Shown here in pieces: positions 47,759-57,349 of a stretch of DNA of 64,000 bases. Under the pieces are notes generated by a model. It saw nothing but the letters and a program-made list of their open reading frames with translations, searched no databases and was not told where the DNA came from. A program made the translations under genes and the position numbers. This DNA comes from Kiritimatiellia bacterium (GTDB lineage Bacteria > Verrucomicrobiota > Kiritimatiellia > UBA8416 > JADHWI01), in the NCBI GenBank assembly GCA_016783565.1, contig JADHWI010000001.1:44978-108977 (forward strand). The letters run 5' to 3'. The first letter of the stretch is position 1; each line of letters opens with the position of its first letter.

Positions 47759-49126
47759 GTGAAACATATTCTTTGTATTGGTGCAGGATACGTCGGGGGC
47801 CCGACAATGGCCATGATCGCCAACAAATGCCCTGATTACCAGGTGACCGTGGTCGACATCAACGCCGAACGCATTGCTGCGTGGAAGTCGGACAGCCTCC
47901 CTATCTTCGAACCCGGACTCGATAAATTGGTCGCCTCAACGCTTGGAAAAAACTTACATTTCTCCACAGATGTCAATGCCAACATCGCCAAAGCCGATAT
48001 CATTTTTGTCAGCGTCAACACCCCGACAAAGACCTTTGGCCGTGGCGCAGGAAAAGCCGCAGACCTTCAGTACTGGGAAAAAACCGCGCGTCAAATCCTG
48101 GCCCATGCCACGTCAGATACCATTGTCGTTGAGAAAAGCACCTTACCTGTACGTACCGCCGCCGCCATGGAGCGTATTCTCCACTCCGGCAAAAGTGAGA
48201 TCCACTTCGAGGTGCTTTCCAATCCAGAGTTCCTGGCTGAAGGAACTGCTGTTGAAGATCTTACAAACCCGGATCGCGTACTTGTAGGTGGTCCGGAAAC
48301 ACCGACAGGACAAAAGGCCTTAGATGCACTTGTCGAGATCTATGCCCATTGGGTTCCTCAAGATCGCATCTTGCGCACAAACGTGTGGTCAAGCGAACTG
48401 TCCAAGCTTGCTGCTAACGCCTTCCTGGCGCAGCGCGTCAGCTCCATCAACAGCTTGTCTGCCCTTTGCGAAGAAACCGAAGCGGACATTCGTGAAGTCA
48501 GCCGCGCGATCGGCTCCGACTCACGCATCGGACCCAAATTTCTCCATGCCAGCGTCGGATTTGGCGGCTCGTGTTTCAAGAAAGACATCCTCAACCTGGT
48601 TTATCTTTGCGAAAGCTACGGCCTGCATGATGTGGCCGCCTACTGGGAACAGGTCGTGAGAATGAATAATTATCAACAAAGCCGCTTCGTGGCCAAGATG
48701 ATCGCCAGCATGTTTAACACGGTCGCAGGAAAACGCATTCTCGTTCTCGGCTTTGCTTTCAAAGCCAACACGGGAGACACACGAGAGTCGCCAGCCATTC
48801 AAGTCTGCCGCGAATTGACCGCCGAGCGCGCAACCCTCGTGGTGAGTGACCCCAAAGCCATTCCGAATGCCAAGAACGATCTACCCGATCTTACGGACGT
48901 TACGTACGAAGAAGATCCATACAAGGCCGCCGAAGACTGCCATGCCGTCGCCGTAATGACCGAGTGGCCCTGCTATGAAAAGCTGGACTACCAGCGTATC
49001 TTCGACTCCATGAGCAAGCCTGCCTTTATCTTTGATGGCCGCGGCAGGCTGGATCACCAGGCCTTGTTCGAGATCGGATTCAACGTCTATCCCATCGGAC
49101 GCCCGCCCTTGTCACACCTGGACTAA
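47759..49126 (+). CDS. ugd: UDP-glucose 6-dehydrogenase, animal-type
   Basis: A 455-residue enzyme that oxidises UDP-glucose twice to UDP-glucuronate with NAD. It has ILCIGAGYVGGPTMAMIA, NPEFLAEGTAVEDL, NAFLAQRVSSINSLSALCE and the catalytic cysteine in GFGGSCFKKDILNL. The wording (for instance VGGPT, AQRVSSINS and the long C-terminal part) follows the animal and plant enzymes more than the shorter bacterial Ugd. I prefer GTG 47759 (MKHILCIG) with GAGG nine bases ahead; ATG 47744 has its GGAG too close. It feeds the UDP-xylose synthase encoded at 42861. Confidence 0.92.
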   Translation: MKHILCIGAGYVGGPTMAMIANKCPDYQVTVVDINAERIAAWKSDSLPIFEPGLDKLVASTLGKNLHFSTDVNANIAKADIIFVSVNTPTKTFGRGAGKAADLQYWEKTARQILAHATSDTIVVEKSTLPVRTAAAMERILHSGKSEIHFEVLSNPEFLAEGTAVEDLTNPDRVLVGGPETPTGQKALDALVEIYAHWVPQDRILRTNVWSSELSKLAANAFLAQRVSSINSLSALCEETEADIREVSRAIGSDSRIGPKFLHASVGFGGSCFKKDILNLVYLCESYGLHDVAAYWEQVVRMNNYQQSRFVAKMIASMFNTVAGKRILVLGFAFKANTGDTRESPAIQVCRELTAERATLVVSDPKAIPNAKNDLPDLTDVTYEEDPYKAAEDCHAVAVMTEWPCYEKLDYQRIFDSMSKPAFIFDGRGRLDHQALFEIGFNVYPIGRPPLSHLD

Positions 49127-49163
49127 CCCGGAATCAACAACACGCAACCGCATTAGATTCGCT

Positions 49164-49352
49164 AGTGTCCCATAAGAACGCCGGCGTTGGAGTGCGGGAG
49201 TACTGGAGTGTTGGGTTGCAGAGACTTACGCAAGTCGCTTGACTCGATGCGACAGAAGGCATTTGATGGGTTGCCTCTTTCTCCAATGGCCCAAAGGGCC
49301 TACCCCCATTACTCCAACTCTCCATCACTCCTCCATTCTATGGGATGACACT
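49164..49352. mobile_element. MITE-like inverted-repeat element, copy 1
   Basis: This 189-bp block has terminal inverted repeats (AGTGTC..CCATA at 49164-49174 against TATGGGATGACACT at 49339-49352). Longer imperfect arms are built of GGAGT words on the left and ACTCC words on the right. The core contains two small stems, GACTT-ACGC-AAGTC and GTCGC...GCGAC, and GGCCC-AAA-GGGCC. A second copy lies at 63064-63247 with roughly a dozen differences. No reading frame fits both, so it is non-coding and would need a transposase in trans. It fills most of the gap between ugd and guaA. Confidence 0.75.
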
Positions 49353-49377
49353 GATTGCATTTGATTATTCTCCGAAG

Positions 49378-49424
49378 CCACAATGACCTGAAGGGTCTGT
49401 CCCCATCACTCCCCATCACTCCTC
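49378..49424. repeat. Partial, diverged right end of the same element
   Basis: CCACAATGACCTGAAGGGTC followed by TGTCCCCATCACTCC aligns with the right third of the full element (CTCCAATGGCCCAAAGGGCC, then TACCCCCATTACTCC). The small hairpin is kept by paired changes (GGCC...GGCC to GACC...GGTC). CCCCATCACT is directly repeated at 49401-49410 and 49411-49420. The rest of the 49127-49604 gap shows nothing else. Confidence 0.55.
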
Positions 49425-49604
49425 GACCAAAAAAAGAACGATATACACAAGCATAATACCTATCGATACTAAGACTGACTTCAGATGCCAGATACGCAAA
49501 CTTCGTTCAGCATCGCTTTCCACCTTGCGCAAGCAGGCAGGCTACTGCTATTTTTGAGGTTTTCATTGAGCAGAATATGGCTCATAAAACCGAACAGGTT
49601 GATC

Positions 49605-51146
49605 ATGGAACACGATTGGATAGCTATTCTTGATTATGGTTCACAGGTCACGCAACTGATTGCGCGACGTATTCGTGAACAAAAGGTGTACTGCGAAATT
49701 ATTCGCTTCGATACGTCAGCCGAGGAATTGGCACGCCGTGCACCCAAAGGAATCATCCTCTCCGGTGGCCCCTGCAGCGCTCCCGACGACGACTCCCCGA
49801 AATGTGATCCCGCCATATTCGATCTCGGAATACCGATACTGGGAATCTGCTACGGCATGCAGCTAATCGCCCACTTGATGGATGGACGCGTCTTCTCCAG
49901 CAGCAAACGTGAATACGGCAAGGCCATGATTCATATCACTGGCAACTCCTTGCTCTTCAAAGGGCTGGAACCGGACCTGCAGGTCTGGATGAGCCATGGT
50001 GACAAAGTCGAGGCCCTACCCTCTGGTTTTGAAGCCGTCGCCGAATCAGAGAATTGCCCTTTCGCCGCCATGCAAAACACAGAAAAATCCATCTACGGCG
50101 TGCAATTTCACCCAGAAGTCGTCCACACACCGCAAGGTGCTGAAATGCTCTGGAACTTCGCATTCCATATCTGCAAGTGCGCCGGCGACTGGGAGATGGC
50201 CAAGTTTATTGAAGAAACGATCTCACGCGTGCGCAAGCAGGTCGGCGAAGATCACGTCATTCTGGGACTCAGCGGAGGCGTCGATTCCTCGGTCGTGGCA
50301 GCCCTTCTCCACAAGGCCATCGGACCTCAACTACATTGCGTCTTCGTGGATAATGGCCTGCTCCGCCATCGCGAAGTGAGTGATGTAGAAGATCTTTTCG
50401 GCAACGCATTCGGCATTGACCTGCACGTTGCCAAATCCGGAGACGTATTTCTAGATCAACTCAAGGACATAACCGACCCGGAAGAAAAGCGTAAGATTAT
50501 CGGAAGCACATTCATTGATATCTTCGCAGAAAAAGCTGAAGCACTTGGCCCCATTAGATTTCTCGCACAGGGCACGCTCTACCCCGATGTCATCGAGTCT
50601 GTCTCTCCCATCGGCGGCCCATCGGCCACCATCAAATCACACCACAATGTAGGCGGACTTCCTGAGCACCTGAACTTCGAATTAATCGAACCGCTGCGTG
50701 AACTGTTCAAAGATGAAGTTCGCGCCGTGGGCCGCGAGCTGGGACTGCCAAGCTACGTCGTTGACCGTCAGCCCTTCCCGGGACCCGGTCTGGCCGTACG
50801 CATCATCGGCGACATTACGGAAGAACGACTCGAGGTGTTGCGGCAAGCCGATCTTCGCGTGCGCGAAGAAATCATGAAGATGGAGAACCATCTCGATGTG
50901 TGGCAATATTTTGCGGTGCTGCTGCCCATTCAGTCAGTGGGCGTCATGGGCGATGACCGAACTTACGAAAACGTTATCGCCGTGCGCGCCGTACATAGTC
51001 GCGATGGCATGACCGCCGACTGGTACAAACTTCCCTACGACGTAATGGACAACATCTCCAACCGCATCATCAATGAGGTACGCGGTGTGAACCGTGTCGT
51101 CTATGACATCAGCTCCAAACCACCTGCCACCATTGAATGGGAATAG
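49605..51146 (+). CDS. guaA: GMP synthase (glutamine-hydrolysing)
   Basis: A 513-residue enzyme converting XMP to GMP. The class I amidotransferase domain (about 1-195) has the nucleophile C82 in GICYGMQ and the His/Glu pair in QFHPEV. The ATP-pyrophosphatase domain has the P-loop [10 protein letters not shown], and the C-terminal dimerisation domain (about 390-513) ends in the canonical PPATIEWE. I start at ATG 49605 ([14 protein letters not shown]); the frame extends back to 49485 but the extra residues are non-homologous. It is convergent with nnrD/E, 37 bases away. Confidence 0.97.
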   Translation: MEHDWIAILDYGSQVTQLIARRIREQKVYCEIIRFDTSAEELARRAPKGIILSGGPCSAPDDDSPKCDPAIFDLGIPILGICYGMQLIAHLMDGRVFSSSKREYGKAMIHITGNSLLFKGLEPDLQVWMSHGDKVEALPSGFEAVAESENCPFAAMQNTEKSIYGVQFHPEVVHTPQGAEMLWNFAFHICKCAGDWEMAKFIEETISRVRKQVGEDHVILGLSGGVDSSVVAALLHKAIGPQLHCVFVDNGLLRHREVSDVEDLFGNAFGIDLHVAKSGDVFLDQLKDITDPEEKRKIIGSTFIDIFAEKAEALGPIRFLAQGTLYPDVIESVSPIGGPSATIKSHHNVGGLPEHLNFELIEPLRELFKDEVRAVGRELGLPSYVVDRQPFPGPGLAVRIIGDITEERLEVLRQADLRVREEIMKMENHLDVWQYFAVLLPIQSVGVMGDDRTYENVIAVRAVHSRDGMTADWYKLPYDVMDNISNRIINEVRGVNRVVYDISSKPPATIEWE

Positions 51147-51183
51147 GCATCTTTCGGCGGTACATCGAGAGAACCCGATCACC

Positions 51184-52749
51184 CTACCTGCGTACCGTCA
51201 AGCGCTTGAAGGCTTCCGGAAGGGCTGCAATCACATCCGTAGCCGTTAACGCGGATTCGCTCAAGCGTGTCGCCGCCAGATCCCCGGCCATCCCATGCAG
51301 GTAAACAGCCAATCGTGCCGCGTCAAGAGGTGCAAAGGACTGTGCAGCCAATCCGGTTAGAAATCCAGCCAACACATCCCCCATGCCACCGGTTGCCATG
51401 CCCGGATTGCCCGTCATGTTTACCCAAAGCTGCGCCTCATGCTCAGTTATCACCGTGCCGGCCCCCTTAAGCACAACCACCGCGCGCGTCGTTTCCGCCG
51501 CCTTGCGGGTCGCACCCAGTCGATCCTTCTGCACGGCTTCGATTGAACCATTGAACAGACGCCCCATCTCTCCGGGATGCGGAGTCAGAATTACCGGACA
51601 TCTGGCTCTCTTAATCAAAAACATGCGATTTGCACAAGCGTTGAGTGCATCGGCATCCAGCACCAGGGGCGAGCGACTCCCCGCCAGAACCCGCTCGGTG
51701 AGCGTCGTGGTCGCACGCGTCACACGCATACCGGGACCAATGAGGATACCATCGAAATCAGCGAGATTCCGTCCCCACTCCTCCACGCACTTTACACAGA
51801 GCGTGCCATCCTCCTCCTGCGCCGCTGCATGAACCATCGCCTCGGGAACAGCACCTGCCACAATGGATGCCACGGAAGCAGGCGTCAGCACCGATACCAA
51901 TCCCGCGCCGGATCGCAAGGCCGCCCTGGCGGCCATGACCATGGCCCCACTCATTCCCGGAGATCCGCCAATCAGCAAAACGTGCCCATAGCTCCCTTTG
52001 TGCGTATTGCGACAACGCTTAACAGGGAACCACTCCAGGTCCGCCGGTGTAATCAACTCGAGATTAGAATCAACCGAAGCCGAAAACGATGAAGGGATCC
52101 CGATATCCACCACTTCAACATCACCAACAAATTCGACAGCCGATGGCTGCACCAGCCCACGCTTGGGAAAGGCCATCGTAACCGTCAGATCGGCACGAAC
52201 CACACGCCCCTCGACCGCGCCATCGTTGGCACCCAGACCAGACGGAATATCAATAGCCACGACTAAGGCACGTTTTCCAAGAACGTTGATGGCGTCGATG
52301 GCCTCTATGGCCACGCCTCGGGCAGCGCCCTGAACTCCAGTACCCAGAACACCATCCACAATGACATCAAACTTTCCCGCCAACGAAACGCCAAGCTCAA
52401 GCCAACCGTCTTCCGGCACATCAGACCAACGCACCCCTTCACTCACCATCCGGTCAAAGTGCGTACGCGCATCACCAACCAGGGCCTCTCCCGGACCGGT
52501 TAGCAACACTTGCACCGCGTGCCCAGCATCCTTGAGATGCCGCGCCGCAACACATGCGTCCCCCCCGTTATTGCCCTTTCCCGCCACCAGCAATACAGAA
52601 AAACGCTCAACACCCACCCTGCGCATGCGGCGCAGCACAGCTTGAGCCAAACCCGCACCCGCACGCTCCATCAACACATCTCCGGAAACAAATTGCTCAA
52701 TCATACGCCGATCAAACTCGCGCATCTGTTCTGCGGTAATCACTTTCAT
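51184..52749 (-). CDS. nnrD/nnrE: Bifunctional NAD(P)H-hydrate epimerase / ADP-dependent dehydratase
   Basis: A 521-residue fusion of the metabolite-repair pair. The N-terminal epimerase (YjeF_N, about 1-215) has KGNNGGDACVAARHL and DIPSGLGANDGAVEG. The C-terminal dehydratase (YjeF_C, about 225-510) has HKGSYGHVLLIGGSPGMSGA, LTPHPGEMGRLF and NPGMATGGMGDVLAGFLTGL. Together they repair hydrated NADH and NADPH. I start at ATG 52749 (MKVITAEQMREFD), GGAG ten bases ahead. It is the last gene of a pdxJ-acpS-nnr run, one base after acpS. Confidence 0.94.
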   Translation of the reverse strand: MKVITAEQMREFDRRMIEQFVSGDVLMERAGAGLAQAVLRRMRRVGVERFSVLLVAGKGNNGGDACVAARHLKDAGHAVQVLLTGPGEALVGDARTHFDRMVSEGVRWSDVPEDGWLELGVSLAGKFDVIVDGVLGTGVQGAARGVAIEAIDAINVLGKRALVVAIDIPSGLGANDGAVEGRVVRADLTVTMAFPKRGLVQPSAVEFVGDVEVVDIGIPSSFSASVDSNLELITPADLEWFPVKRCRNTHKGSYGHVLLIGGSPGMSGAMVMAARAALRSGAGLVSVLTPASVASIVAGAVPEAMVHAAAQEEDGTLCVKCVEEWGRNLADFDGILIGPGMRVTRATTTLTERVLAGSRSPLVLDADALNACANRMFLIKRARCPVILTPHPGEMGRLFNGSIEAVQKDRLGATRKAAETTRAVVVLKGAGTVITEHEAQLWVNMTGNPGMATGGMGDVLAGFLTGLAAQSFAPLDAARLAVYLHGMAGDLAATRLSESALTATDVIAALPEAFKRLTVRR

Positions 52750-52750
52750 G

Positions 52751-53158
52751 TCAACACGTCTCCGGCTTTGCAATGAGCAACGCATGCGCAATGGCATAAT
52801 TATGCGTATGCGAAAGACTGATCAACACAGTGGCGACGCCAAGCTGATCAGAAAGCGCCTGTGCCTTTCCCGTCAATCTCACGGAAGGGGCGCCCGTTTC
52901 AGGATTACGAATCACTTCAATATCGCACCATCCAATCTGCGGACCAACCCCCGTACCAAAGGCCTTGGACACGGCCTCCTTCACGGCAAAACGTCCCGCA
53001 TAATGATTGCTCGGAAACGCCTTGGCATCACAATAGGCCTGCTCAGCAGGAAGAAACACGCGATCTTTAAAACGTACGCCCCAACGCTGAAGGGTTTGCG
53101 CCATACGCTCGTTCTCCACCAGATCAATACCCGCACCAATCACGCAGCCCCGAATCAT
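52751..53158 (-). CDS. acpS: Holo-[acyl-carrier-protein] synthase
   Basis: The 135-residue enzyme moves 4'-phosphopantetheine from CoA to acyl carrier protein. The metal-binding GAGIDLVENERM at the N-terminus and the catalytic FAVKEAVSKAFGTG are both present, followed by SLSHTHNYAIA. Length is typical (about 125). It lies between pdxJ (ATGA overlap) and nnrD/E (1 base). This pdxJ-acpS-nnr order is widespread. Confidence 0.95.
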   Translation of the reverse strand: MIRGCVIGAGIDLVENERMAQTLQRWGVRFKDRVFLPAEQAYCDAKAFPSNHYAGRFAVKEAVSKAFGTGVGPQIGWCDIEVIRNPETGAPSVRLTGKAQALSDQLGVATVLISLSHTHNYAIAHALLIAKPETC

Positions 53159-53901
53159 GACTGCCCCCCATTGTAAGCATTCATCGCCACTCGCATCTCC
53201 CTGACCGCATTCTCCAACCCAACAAAAACGGCATGCGCCACAATACTGTGCCCGATGTTCAAAACATCCAAATGGGGAATATCCAAAATGCCTGCAATAT
53301 TCTGCAAATTGATTCCATGTCCCGCGTTAACCTTTAAACCCAATTCCGAAGCAAAGCGCGCCCCGGCTATCAATCGGTCATGCTCCGCATCCATAACTGC
53401 TGCTACCATGGAATCACAGTAGGTTCCTGTATGCAGCTCAATATATTCAGCACCGCTATCCGCTGCCGCACGAATCTGCAATTCGTCAGGCTCAATAAAC
53501 AAACTCACAACAATACCTGCGGATTGCAGACGCTTCACCGTTTGCGAAATCGCCGCGGATTGCCCCGCCACATCAAGCCCACCTTCGGTAGTCAGTTCTT
53601 CGCGCTTCTCGGGCACCATGCAAACTTCATCTGGAAGCACGTCCACGGCAATATCCACAATTTCTTCAGCATTCGCCATTTCCAGGTTTAGAGGGACTCC
53701 AACGGATTTCCGCAACGTACGTACATCCGCATCCTGTATATGACGGCGATCCTCACGCAAATGGACCGTAATCCCCTCCGCCCCTGCCGACTCACATAAG
53801 TTCGCAGCTTTAACCATACTGGGATAGGTTGTCCCACGCGCCTGCCTCAGCGTCGCGACATGATCGATATTCACACCCAGTTTCAATTTTTGATTTGCCA
53901 T
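53155..53901 (-). CDS. pdxJ: Pyridoxine 5'-phosphate synthase
   Basis: A 248-residue TIM-barrel enzyme that condenses 3-amino-2-oxopropyl phosphate with deoxyxylulose 5-phosphate. LGVNIDHVATLRQARGT, GITVHLREDRRHIQD, CMVPEKREELTTEGGLDV, YIELHTGTYC and VNAGHGINLQN cover the active-site loops. I start at ATG 53901 (MANQKLKLG), with GGAG nine bases ahead. It is first in the pdxJ-acpS-nnr run. Confidence 0.96.
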   Translation of the reverse strand: MANQKLKLGVNIDHVATLRQARGTTYPSMVKAANLCESAGAEGITVHLREDRRHIQDADVRTLRKSVGVPLNLEMANAEEIVDIAVDVLPDEVCMVPEKREELTTEGGLDVAGQSAAISQTVKRLQSAGIVVSLFIEPDELQIRAAADSGAEYIELHTGTYCDSMVAAVMDAEHDRLIAGARFASELGLKVNAGHGINLQNIAGILDIPHLDVLNIGHSIVAHAVFVGLENAVREMRVAMNAYNGGQS

Positions 53902-53998
53902 GGCAATTGTCTCCATATTGCGGACAAGTCTACCATGCGCTCAGTCCAGACCGCAAGCTACGGAAGAACACGATGGCAAAAAGGACTGAACATCTGAT

Positions 53999-55171
53999 TC
54001 AGCGGCTGACAAACCAACCCTGCGTCCGAAGACAAATACGCACCAGCATGAGCATGAGAGGCACTTCGATCAGCACGCCCACAACGGTGGCCAATGCGGC
54101 ACCCGAAGACAGCCCGAACAGCATCGTCGCTGTCGCAATAGCCACCTCGAAATGATTGGATGCTCCAATCATCGCTGAAGGCGCGGCGTCACGATATGGG
54201 AGCTTCATAAGCTTGGCGGCCACATAACCGATCACGAAAATCAGACAGGTTTGAATGAACAACGGAACCGCGATCCAAACGATGGTCATCGGGTTACTCA
54301 CAATCACCTCGCCCTTGAACGAGAACAACAAAACCAAAGTCAGGAGCAATGCGCTGATGGTCACAGGTGTCAACACATGCAGAAACTTCTCTTTGAACCA
54401 CGCTTCGCCCTTGTGCCCGATGATCCATCGACGCGAGAAATAGCCCGCCACAAGCGGCAATGCCACATAAATGCCAATAGAAAGCAGCAGCGCCTGCCAC
54501 GGAACCGGCAGTCGACCCACACCAAGCAGAAATCCGCCCAACACACCATAAAGCACCAGCATGGCCAGAGAATTGATTGCAACCATCACCAGGGTATGCC
54601 CGTCGTTTCCTTTCGCCAGGAAGCCCCACACCAGCACCATGGCCGTGCAGGGCGCAATCCCCAGTAGAATGCATCCGGCAAAATAGCTTCGCCACAGCGG
54701 CACTTGCAGCATCTTGATGCCATCCACCAGAACCACAACACCCGATCCATACGTCTCCCCCAGTCCCAGATCCAGGCCAAAAGGCATCTTAACCAGGTCA
54801 GTCGCCTCCGCACCAATGAAACCGCGAAACAGTACGCCCAGAAAAAGGTACGCGATTGCAAACATGGTGAACGGCTTGATCGCCCAGTTAATCACAAGGG
54901 TCAGGCCAACCGGCTTGGCGCTCTTACCCGCCTTCACCACTTCTGCAAAGTCGATTTTAACCATAATGGGGTACATCATAAAGAACAGGCAGATCGCAAT
55001 CGGAATCGACACCACGGGCGCACCATTAACGGAGATCGCCATGCCGTCCAGAAAACCCGCCAATCCTGGCGCGATCTTGCCCAGCAAAATCCCAATTCCA
55101 ATGCACAACCCAACCCATAGGGTCAGGTAACGCTCAAATACACTCATTGCCTTCTTTGTTTCCTGGCTCAT
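53999..55171 (-). CDS. acr3: Arsenite efflux permease, ACR3 family
   Basis: A 390-residue membrane protein with about ten hydrophobic helices. ACR3 landmarks include [20 protein letters not shown], the conserved cysteine in [13 protein letters not shown], and [16 protein letters not shown] near the end. It exports arsenite. AAAGGA precedes the ATG. It lies 3 bases after arsC in an arsR-arsC-acr3 operon. Confidence 0.93.
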   Translation of the reverse strand: MSQETKKAMSVFERYLTLWVGLCIGIGILLGKIAPGLAGFLDGMAISVNGAPVVSIPIAICLFFMMYPIMVKIDFAEVVKAGKSAKPVGLTLVINWAIKPFTMFAIAYLFLGVLFRGFIGAEATDLVKMPFGLDLGLGETYGSGVVVLVDGIKMLQVPLWRSYFAGCILLGIAPCTAMVLVWGFLAKGNDGHTLVMVAINSLAMLVLYGVLGGFLLGVGRLPVPWQALLLSIGIYVALPLVAGYFSRRWIIGHKGEAWFKEKFLHVLTPVTISALLLTLVLLFSFKGEVIVSNPMTIVWIAVPLFIQTCLIFVIGYVAAKLMKLPYRDAAPSAMIGASNHFEVAIATATMLFGLSSGAALATVVGVLIEVPLMLMLVRICLRTQGWFVSR

Positions 55172-55174
55172 GCT

Positions 55175-55627
55175 TCACGTCCTTTCATACCATTCACCCG
55201 GCAGCGTCTCTACAAACGCACGAATCTCATCCCGCACGCGACGATAGCCGTCCAGGGCCTCTTCTTCGTTACGAGCCTCTTTTGCAAGCCTCGGAGGATC
55301 ATCAAACCCCACATGCACCACGCGTGCATGCCCCCTGAAAATAGGGCAATGCTCATGCGCATGCCCACATACCGTCACCACAACATCAAAGTCCACATCT
55401 CCAAATTCTGCAACAAGCTGAGACTCCTGCCCTGAAATATCCACCCCGGCTTCCGCCATAACCTTCACCGCATTGGAATTCAAACCATGAGTCTCAATAC
55501 CCGCAGAATACACCTCTATACAGTCCGACTTCAGATGCCGCGTCCAACCCTCAGCCATCTGGCTGCGACACGAGTTACCCGTACACAGAAAAAGGACCTT
55601 CAACTTTTTTTCATGATCTTGCGACAT
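55175..55627 (-). CDS. arsC: Arsenate reductase, low-molecular-weight phosphatase type
   Basis: A 150-residue protein of the thioredoxin-coupled ArsC type. The phosphatase-like loop CTGNSCR (15-21) carries the nucleophile C15, and VVTVCGHAHEHCPIF supplies the two further redox cysteines. It reduces arsenate to arsenite for the ACR3 pump. Its first 28 bases overlap the end of arsR, so the two are translated in concert. Confidence 0.93.
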   Translation of the reverse strand: MSQDHEKKLKVLFLCTGNSCRSQMAEGWTRHLKSDCIEVYSAGIETHGLNSNAVKVMAEAGVDISGQESQLVAEFGDVDFDVVVTVCGHAHEHCPIFRGHARVVHVGFDDPPRLAKEARNEEEALDGYRRVRDEIRAFVETLPGEWYERT

Positions 55628-55968
55628 AACGCCTCCATATCGGTCCGACTCAGCTCCTCCAGCTTTTTCCGATCCATCACCACCCGCGACGCACTCTCAA
55701 GCGCAGACGAAATCCTCTGCACCAATTCTATCTGCAACGGGTACTTTTCAGCATCAACCAACCGATAGTAACTCCAACGTCCTTCTTTACGACTTTCAAC
55801 CAAGCGCGCAGCGCGCAGGAGCGAGAGATGCCTGGATACGGTAGATGGCGCAAGCTGCAGCAAAGCAATAAGCTGACAGACACACAACTCTCCATGCTGC
55901 AATGCCAGCACAATCCTCACTCGGTTCTCATCCCCCAGCGCCTTGAGTATATCCATCACATCCCGCAT
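55600..55968 (-). CDS. arsR: ArsR-family metalloregulatory repressor
   Basis: A 122-residue winged-helix repressor. The metal-binding motif ELCVCQL has C29 and C31 next to the recognition helix APSTVSRHLSLLRAARLV. The wing includes GRWSYYRL. Arsenite binding would release it from the operator. AGGAG sits nine bases before the start codon, and a perfect inverted repeat that fits an ArsR operator lies at 55981-56004. Confidence 0.93.
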   Translation of the reverse strand: MRDVMDILKALGDENRVRIVLALQHGELCVCQLIALLQLAPSTVSRHLSLLRAARLVESRKEGRWSYYRLVDAEKYPLQIELVQRISSALESASRVVMDRKKLEELSRTDMEALCRKIMKKS

Positions 55969-55980
55969 CTATCATCTCCT

Positions 55981-56004
55981 ATATTTCGCTATTTAACGAA
56001 ATAT
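55981..56004 (-). promoter_or_regulatory. Probable ArsR operator
   Basis: ATATTTCG (55981-55988) and CGAAATAT (55997-56004) form a perfect 8-bp inverted repeat with an 8-base centre, 13 bases ahead of the arsR start codon. Position and AT-rich dyad are as expected for an ArsR site. The remaining bases to 56210 show nothing clear. Confidence 0.65.
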
Positions 56005-56220
56005 AAGATATCCACCCTTCCTAATGTATGCAAGCTCCCTGCTGCAAAATATTCATAACATAATTTCAACCAGACTGCATTCTTCCGTATGCAAACCCTG
56101 CAAGTGGTGCGTCCTACAGAACGCACCACCCCAGAGAAACCCAAATCAAACCCAAAAAAATAGAACTCGCAACCACTTCTCTTGCAACATATTACAGAAA
56201 ATAACGCATCCATAAGGAGG

Positions 56221-56236
56221 TTGGCACGCTTCCAGC
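56221..56236 (+). promoter_or_regulatory. Sigma-54-like promoter candidate before the sigma factor gene
   Basis: TTGGCACG (56221-56228) with a GC at 56235-56236 keeps the GG-N10-GC spacing of -24/-12 promoters, 74 bases before the ATG. The -12 box is CAGC, a poor match to TTGC, so support is weak. Confidence 0.25.
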
Positions 56237-56309
56237 GTATATAGACCGCAGCGCTGAGCTGTAGTCAATCCGGCCAGCAAATATTTCAATCACAATCTGA
56301 GGGATACGC

Positions 56310-57311
56310 ATGAGCACAGTAACAACAGATGTACTCTACGATAACTACATGCAGGACATTGTCCGCTATCCCAGAATCACCTCGGAACGGGAAGCCGAAC
56401 TCTCTGCCATCATCCGCCACGGCAATGATGAAGACGCAGCAGATGCAGCCGTCAACGAACTCGTGGAAGCAAACCTTCTTCTCGTCGTTCACTGCATGAA
56501 GGAATTTCTCAAATTTCTCGATTCTCCCGGCGCACGCCTGACACACATGGACCTTATCTCCGAAGGCAATATTGGACTCGTCAGGGCTGCACGCAATTAC
56601 AATGCAAACTGCACAAGCACCAGCATCACTTCAAACCATGCCCGCTTTAGCACATATGCCTGCAAGAGCATCAAGAACGCCATGCGACGCGCAATCAAGC
56701 TGTCGCGGTTCATCCACATTCCCGAACATCATTTCCGCTACTGGACCCGCATGCGCGAGCTTGAGGAAACCTACGGCGAAGAGCTGAGCGACAGCGTACT
56801 GCAGCGCAATCTCGAAGTCGGAAACGCCAAACTCCAGATGCTGAAGCAAAGCCAGGAAACAGGCACCTGCCTGCTGGAAGATCTGACAGCCAACGAGGAT
56901 AACGGCACCTGGAGCGATTTCATCGCTGACGAGCAGGCCTCAACCCCACTCGACGAAGTTGAAGGTCACGATTTGTATGATTTCCTGGACAGCGAACTGG
57001 CATACCTCCCCGAACGCACACAAGCCATGCTGCGGGCCACATTTCTATCCGAATCTCCCTGCACCTACGCTCAGCTCTCGCGCGAACACGGTGTCTCCAA
57101 GGAACGATGTCGGCAGGTTTGCGCCCAGGGTCTTGCCAAACTGCGTGAACGCATGGAACACAAACGCGCCAGCGTGACAGGCATCCTGCAACCTGTCGAA
57201 ACCACAATCCCCAGGATGCCTCCGATGCCGGACAATCTAGTGCGTCTCAAACAGATCCCAACCAAACTACACACAGCATCCACCGCAGTAGCCGAAGAAG
57301 ATGCCGCATAG
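56310..57311 (+). CDS. Alternative RNA polymerase sigma factor, sigma-70 family
   Basis: A 333-residue sigma factor. Region 1.2 is seen as YMQDIVRYPRITSEREAELS. Region 2 includes NLLLVVHCMKEFL, MDLISEGNIGLVRAARNY and FSTYACKSIKNAMRRAI, and region 3-like sequence follows (about 138-185). Region 4 holds SREHGVSKERCRQVCAQGLA (about 258-285). It lacks region 1.1 and is shorter than RpoD, so it is an accessory member. The last 45 residues are Pro/Thr-rich and unassigned. No anti-sigma gene is adjacent. The regulon is unknown. Confidence 0.88.
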   Translation: MSTVTTDVLYDNYMQDIVRYPRITSEREAELSAIIRHGNDEDAADAAVNELVEANLLLVVHCMKEFLKFLDSPGARLTHMDLISEGNIGLVRAARNYNANCTSTSITSNHARFSTYACKSIKNAMRRAIKLSRFIHIPEHHFRYWTRMRELEETYGEELSDSVLQRNLEVGNAKLQMLKQSQETGTCLLEDLTANEDNGTWSDFIADEQASTPLDEVEGHDLYDFLDSELAYLPERTQAMLRATFLSESPCTYAQLSREHGVSKERCRQVCAQGLAKLRERMEHKRASVTGILQPVETTIPRMPPMPDNLVRLKQIPTKLHTASTAVAEEDAA

Positions 57312-57349
57312 CAGGCCGTGACAGGCAGTACAGTTGCTACAGAAGTTGC

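Noticed and set aside
49485-49604. 40-residue N-terminal extension of GuaA
   Set aside because: GMP synthases begin at the ILDYGSQ segment; the extension is not homologous and has no ribosome site.
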